Below, in pieces: positions 5,856-5,961 of a stretch of DNA of 5,961 bases. How positions within the stretch are numbered: the first letter of the stretch is position 1; every line of letters begins with the position of its first letter. Under the pieces are notes generated by a model, which worked only from the letters and a program-made list of their open reading frames with translations, was not told the DNA's origin and ran no database searches. This stretch comes from Tateyamaria sp. (GTDB lineage: Bacteria > Pseudomonadota > Alphaproteobacteria > Rhodobacterales > Rhodobacteraceae), in assembly GCA_018668195.1 (NCBI GenBank), contig JABITU010000298.1, forward strand, positions 1 to 5,961, written 5' to 3'. Made by a program: the position numbers and the translations under genes.

Positions 5856-5961
5856 AATACGGCCTCCTGTTTTTCAATGATGGTGTTGCCAAAGCTGTCA
5901 ACCCGGCCTTGCAAATCCGGCTCGATAAGAACCGTCGTATCGGGCTGTGTCAGAATGGCCG
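5852..5961 (-). CDS. hyuA: Hydantoinase A/5-oxoprolinase-family protein, C-terminal end only
   Basis: Only the last 35 complete codons are in the window; the gene enters from the right edge. The tail reads AILTQPDTTVLIEPD, then RVDSFGNTIIE, and ends at a TGA (5854-5852). This matches the characteristic C-terminus of HyuA-type proteins (GPAIIEQPDTT, a Pro-rich turn, then RVDxxGNLI/LIE). These are ATP-dependent hydantoinases, N-methylhydantoinase subunit A, 5-oxoprolinases and, in related branches, acetone or acetophenone carboxylase subunits. The family normally works with a HyuB partner. No HyuB follows here, so if present it should lie further right, upstream of or fused to this gene. The stop overlaps the TTG start of the next gene by 3 bases (TTGA), placing it in the same operon. 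Substrate cannot be judged from the tail. Confidence 0.75.
   Translation of the reverse strand, partial: AILTQPDTTVLIEPDLQGRVDSFGNTIIEKQEAVF
5863..5868 (-). promoter_or_regulatory. Strong Shine-Dalgarno AGGAGG deciding a TTG start
   Basis: AGGAGG on the minus strand lies 7 bases before TTG at 5855-5853. It lies inside the end of the hydantoinase-type gene and supports the rare TTG start, since no in-frame ATG or GTG lies nearby. Confidence 0.8.

Overview
The window looks like alphaproteobacterial chromosomal DNA, most likely from the Rhodobacteraceae (Roseobacter group). This rests on the style of the proteins: a photolyase with its FAD domain first, a small uncharacterised protein with a DWPVRNDHCFQRIVLD core, and a hydantoinase/isochorismatase-like/lyase/flavoprotein catabolic run. 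Base composition is moderately GC-rich by eye (not computed). I see no mobile element, CRISPR array, tRNA or rRNA.

Layout. Bases 1-301 hold no gene I can support. A short uncharacterised gene runs leftward (302-673). About 100 bases further on, a rightward two-gene unit begins: an integral-membrane methyltransferase of the NnrU/MddA/isoprenylcysteine methyltransferase type (775-1581), then, 9 bases after its stop, a photolyase/cryptochrome-family protein (1591-2850). A 158-base gap without a clear gene separates this unit from a convergent leftward operon. In transcription order that operon holds: the 3' end of a hydantoinase A/5-oxoprolinase-type gene (cut by the right edge), an isochorismatase-superfamily protein (5855-5235), an isocitrate lyase/PEP mutase-family lyase (5238-4375), and an FAD-binding fumarate-reductase-like flavoprotein (4391-3009). 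All three junctions overlap (TTGA, ATGA and about 17 bases), so the genes are almost certainly co-transcribed and translationally coupled.

How the genes may work together. The leftward operon reads like a catabolic route: an ATP-dependent ring-amide hydrolase, a second hydrolase-like enzyme, a C-C bond lyase acting on a small 2-hydroxy or branched dicarboxylate, and a flavoprotein that could add or remove a C=C next to a carboxylate. The substrate cannot be read from the sequence. The rightward pair couples a membrane methyltransferase to a light-dependent flavoprotein. Its function is most simply DNA repair or light sensing, and a link with the methyltransferase is inferred only from position.

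The two most notable points are the photolyase, whose C-terminal half resembles the alpha/beta antenna domain normally found at the N-terminus (an apparent circular permutation), and the isochorismatase-like protein, which has Gly where cysteine hydrolases of this superfamily have the nucleophilic Cys.
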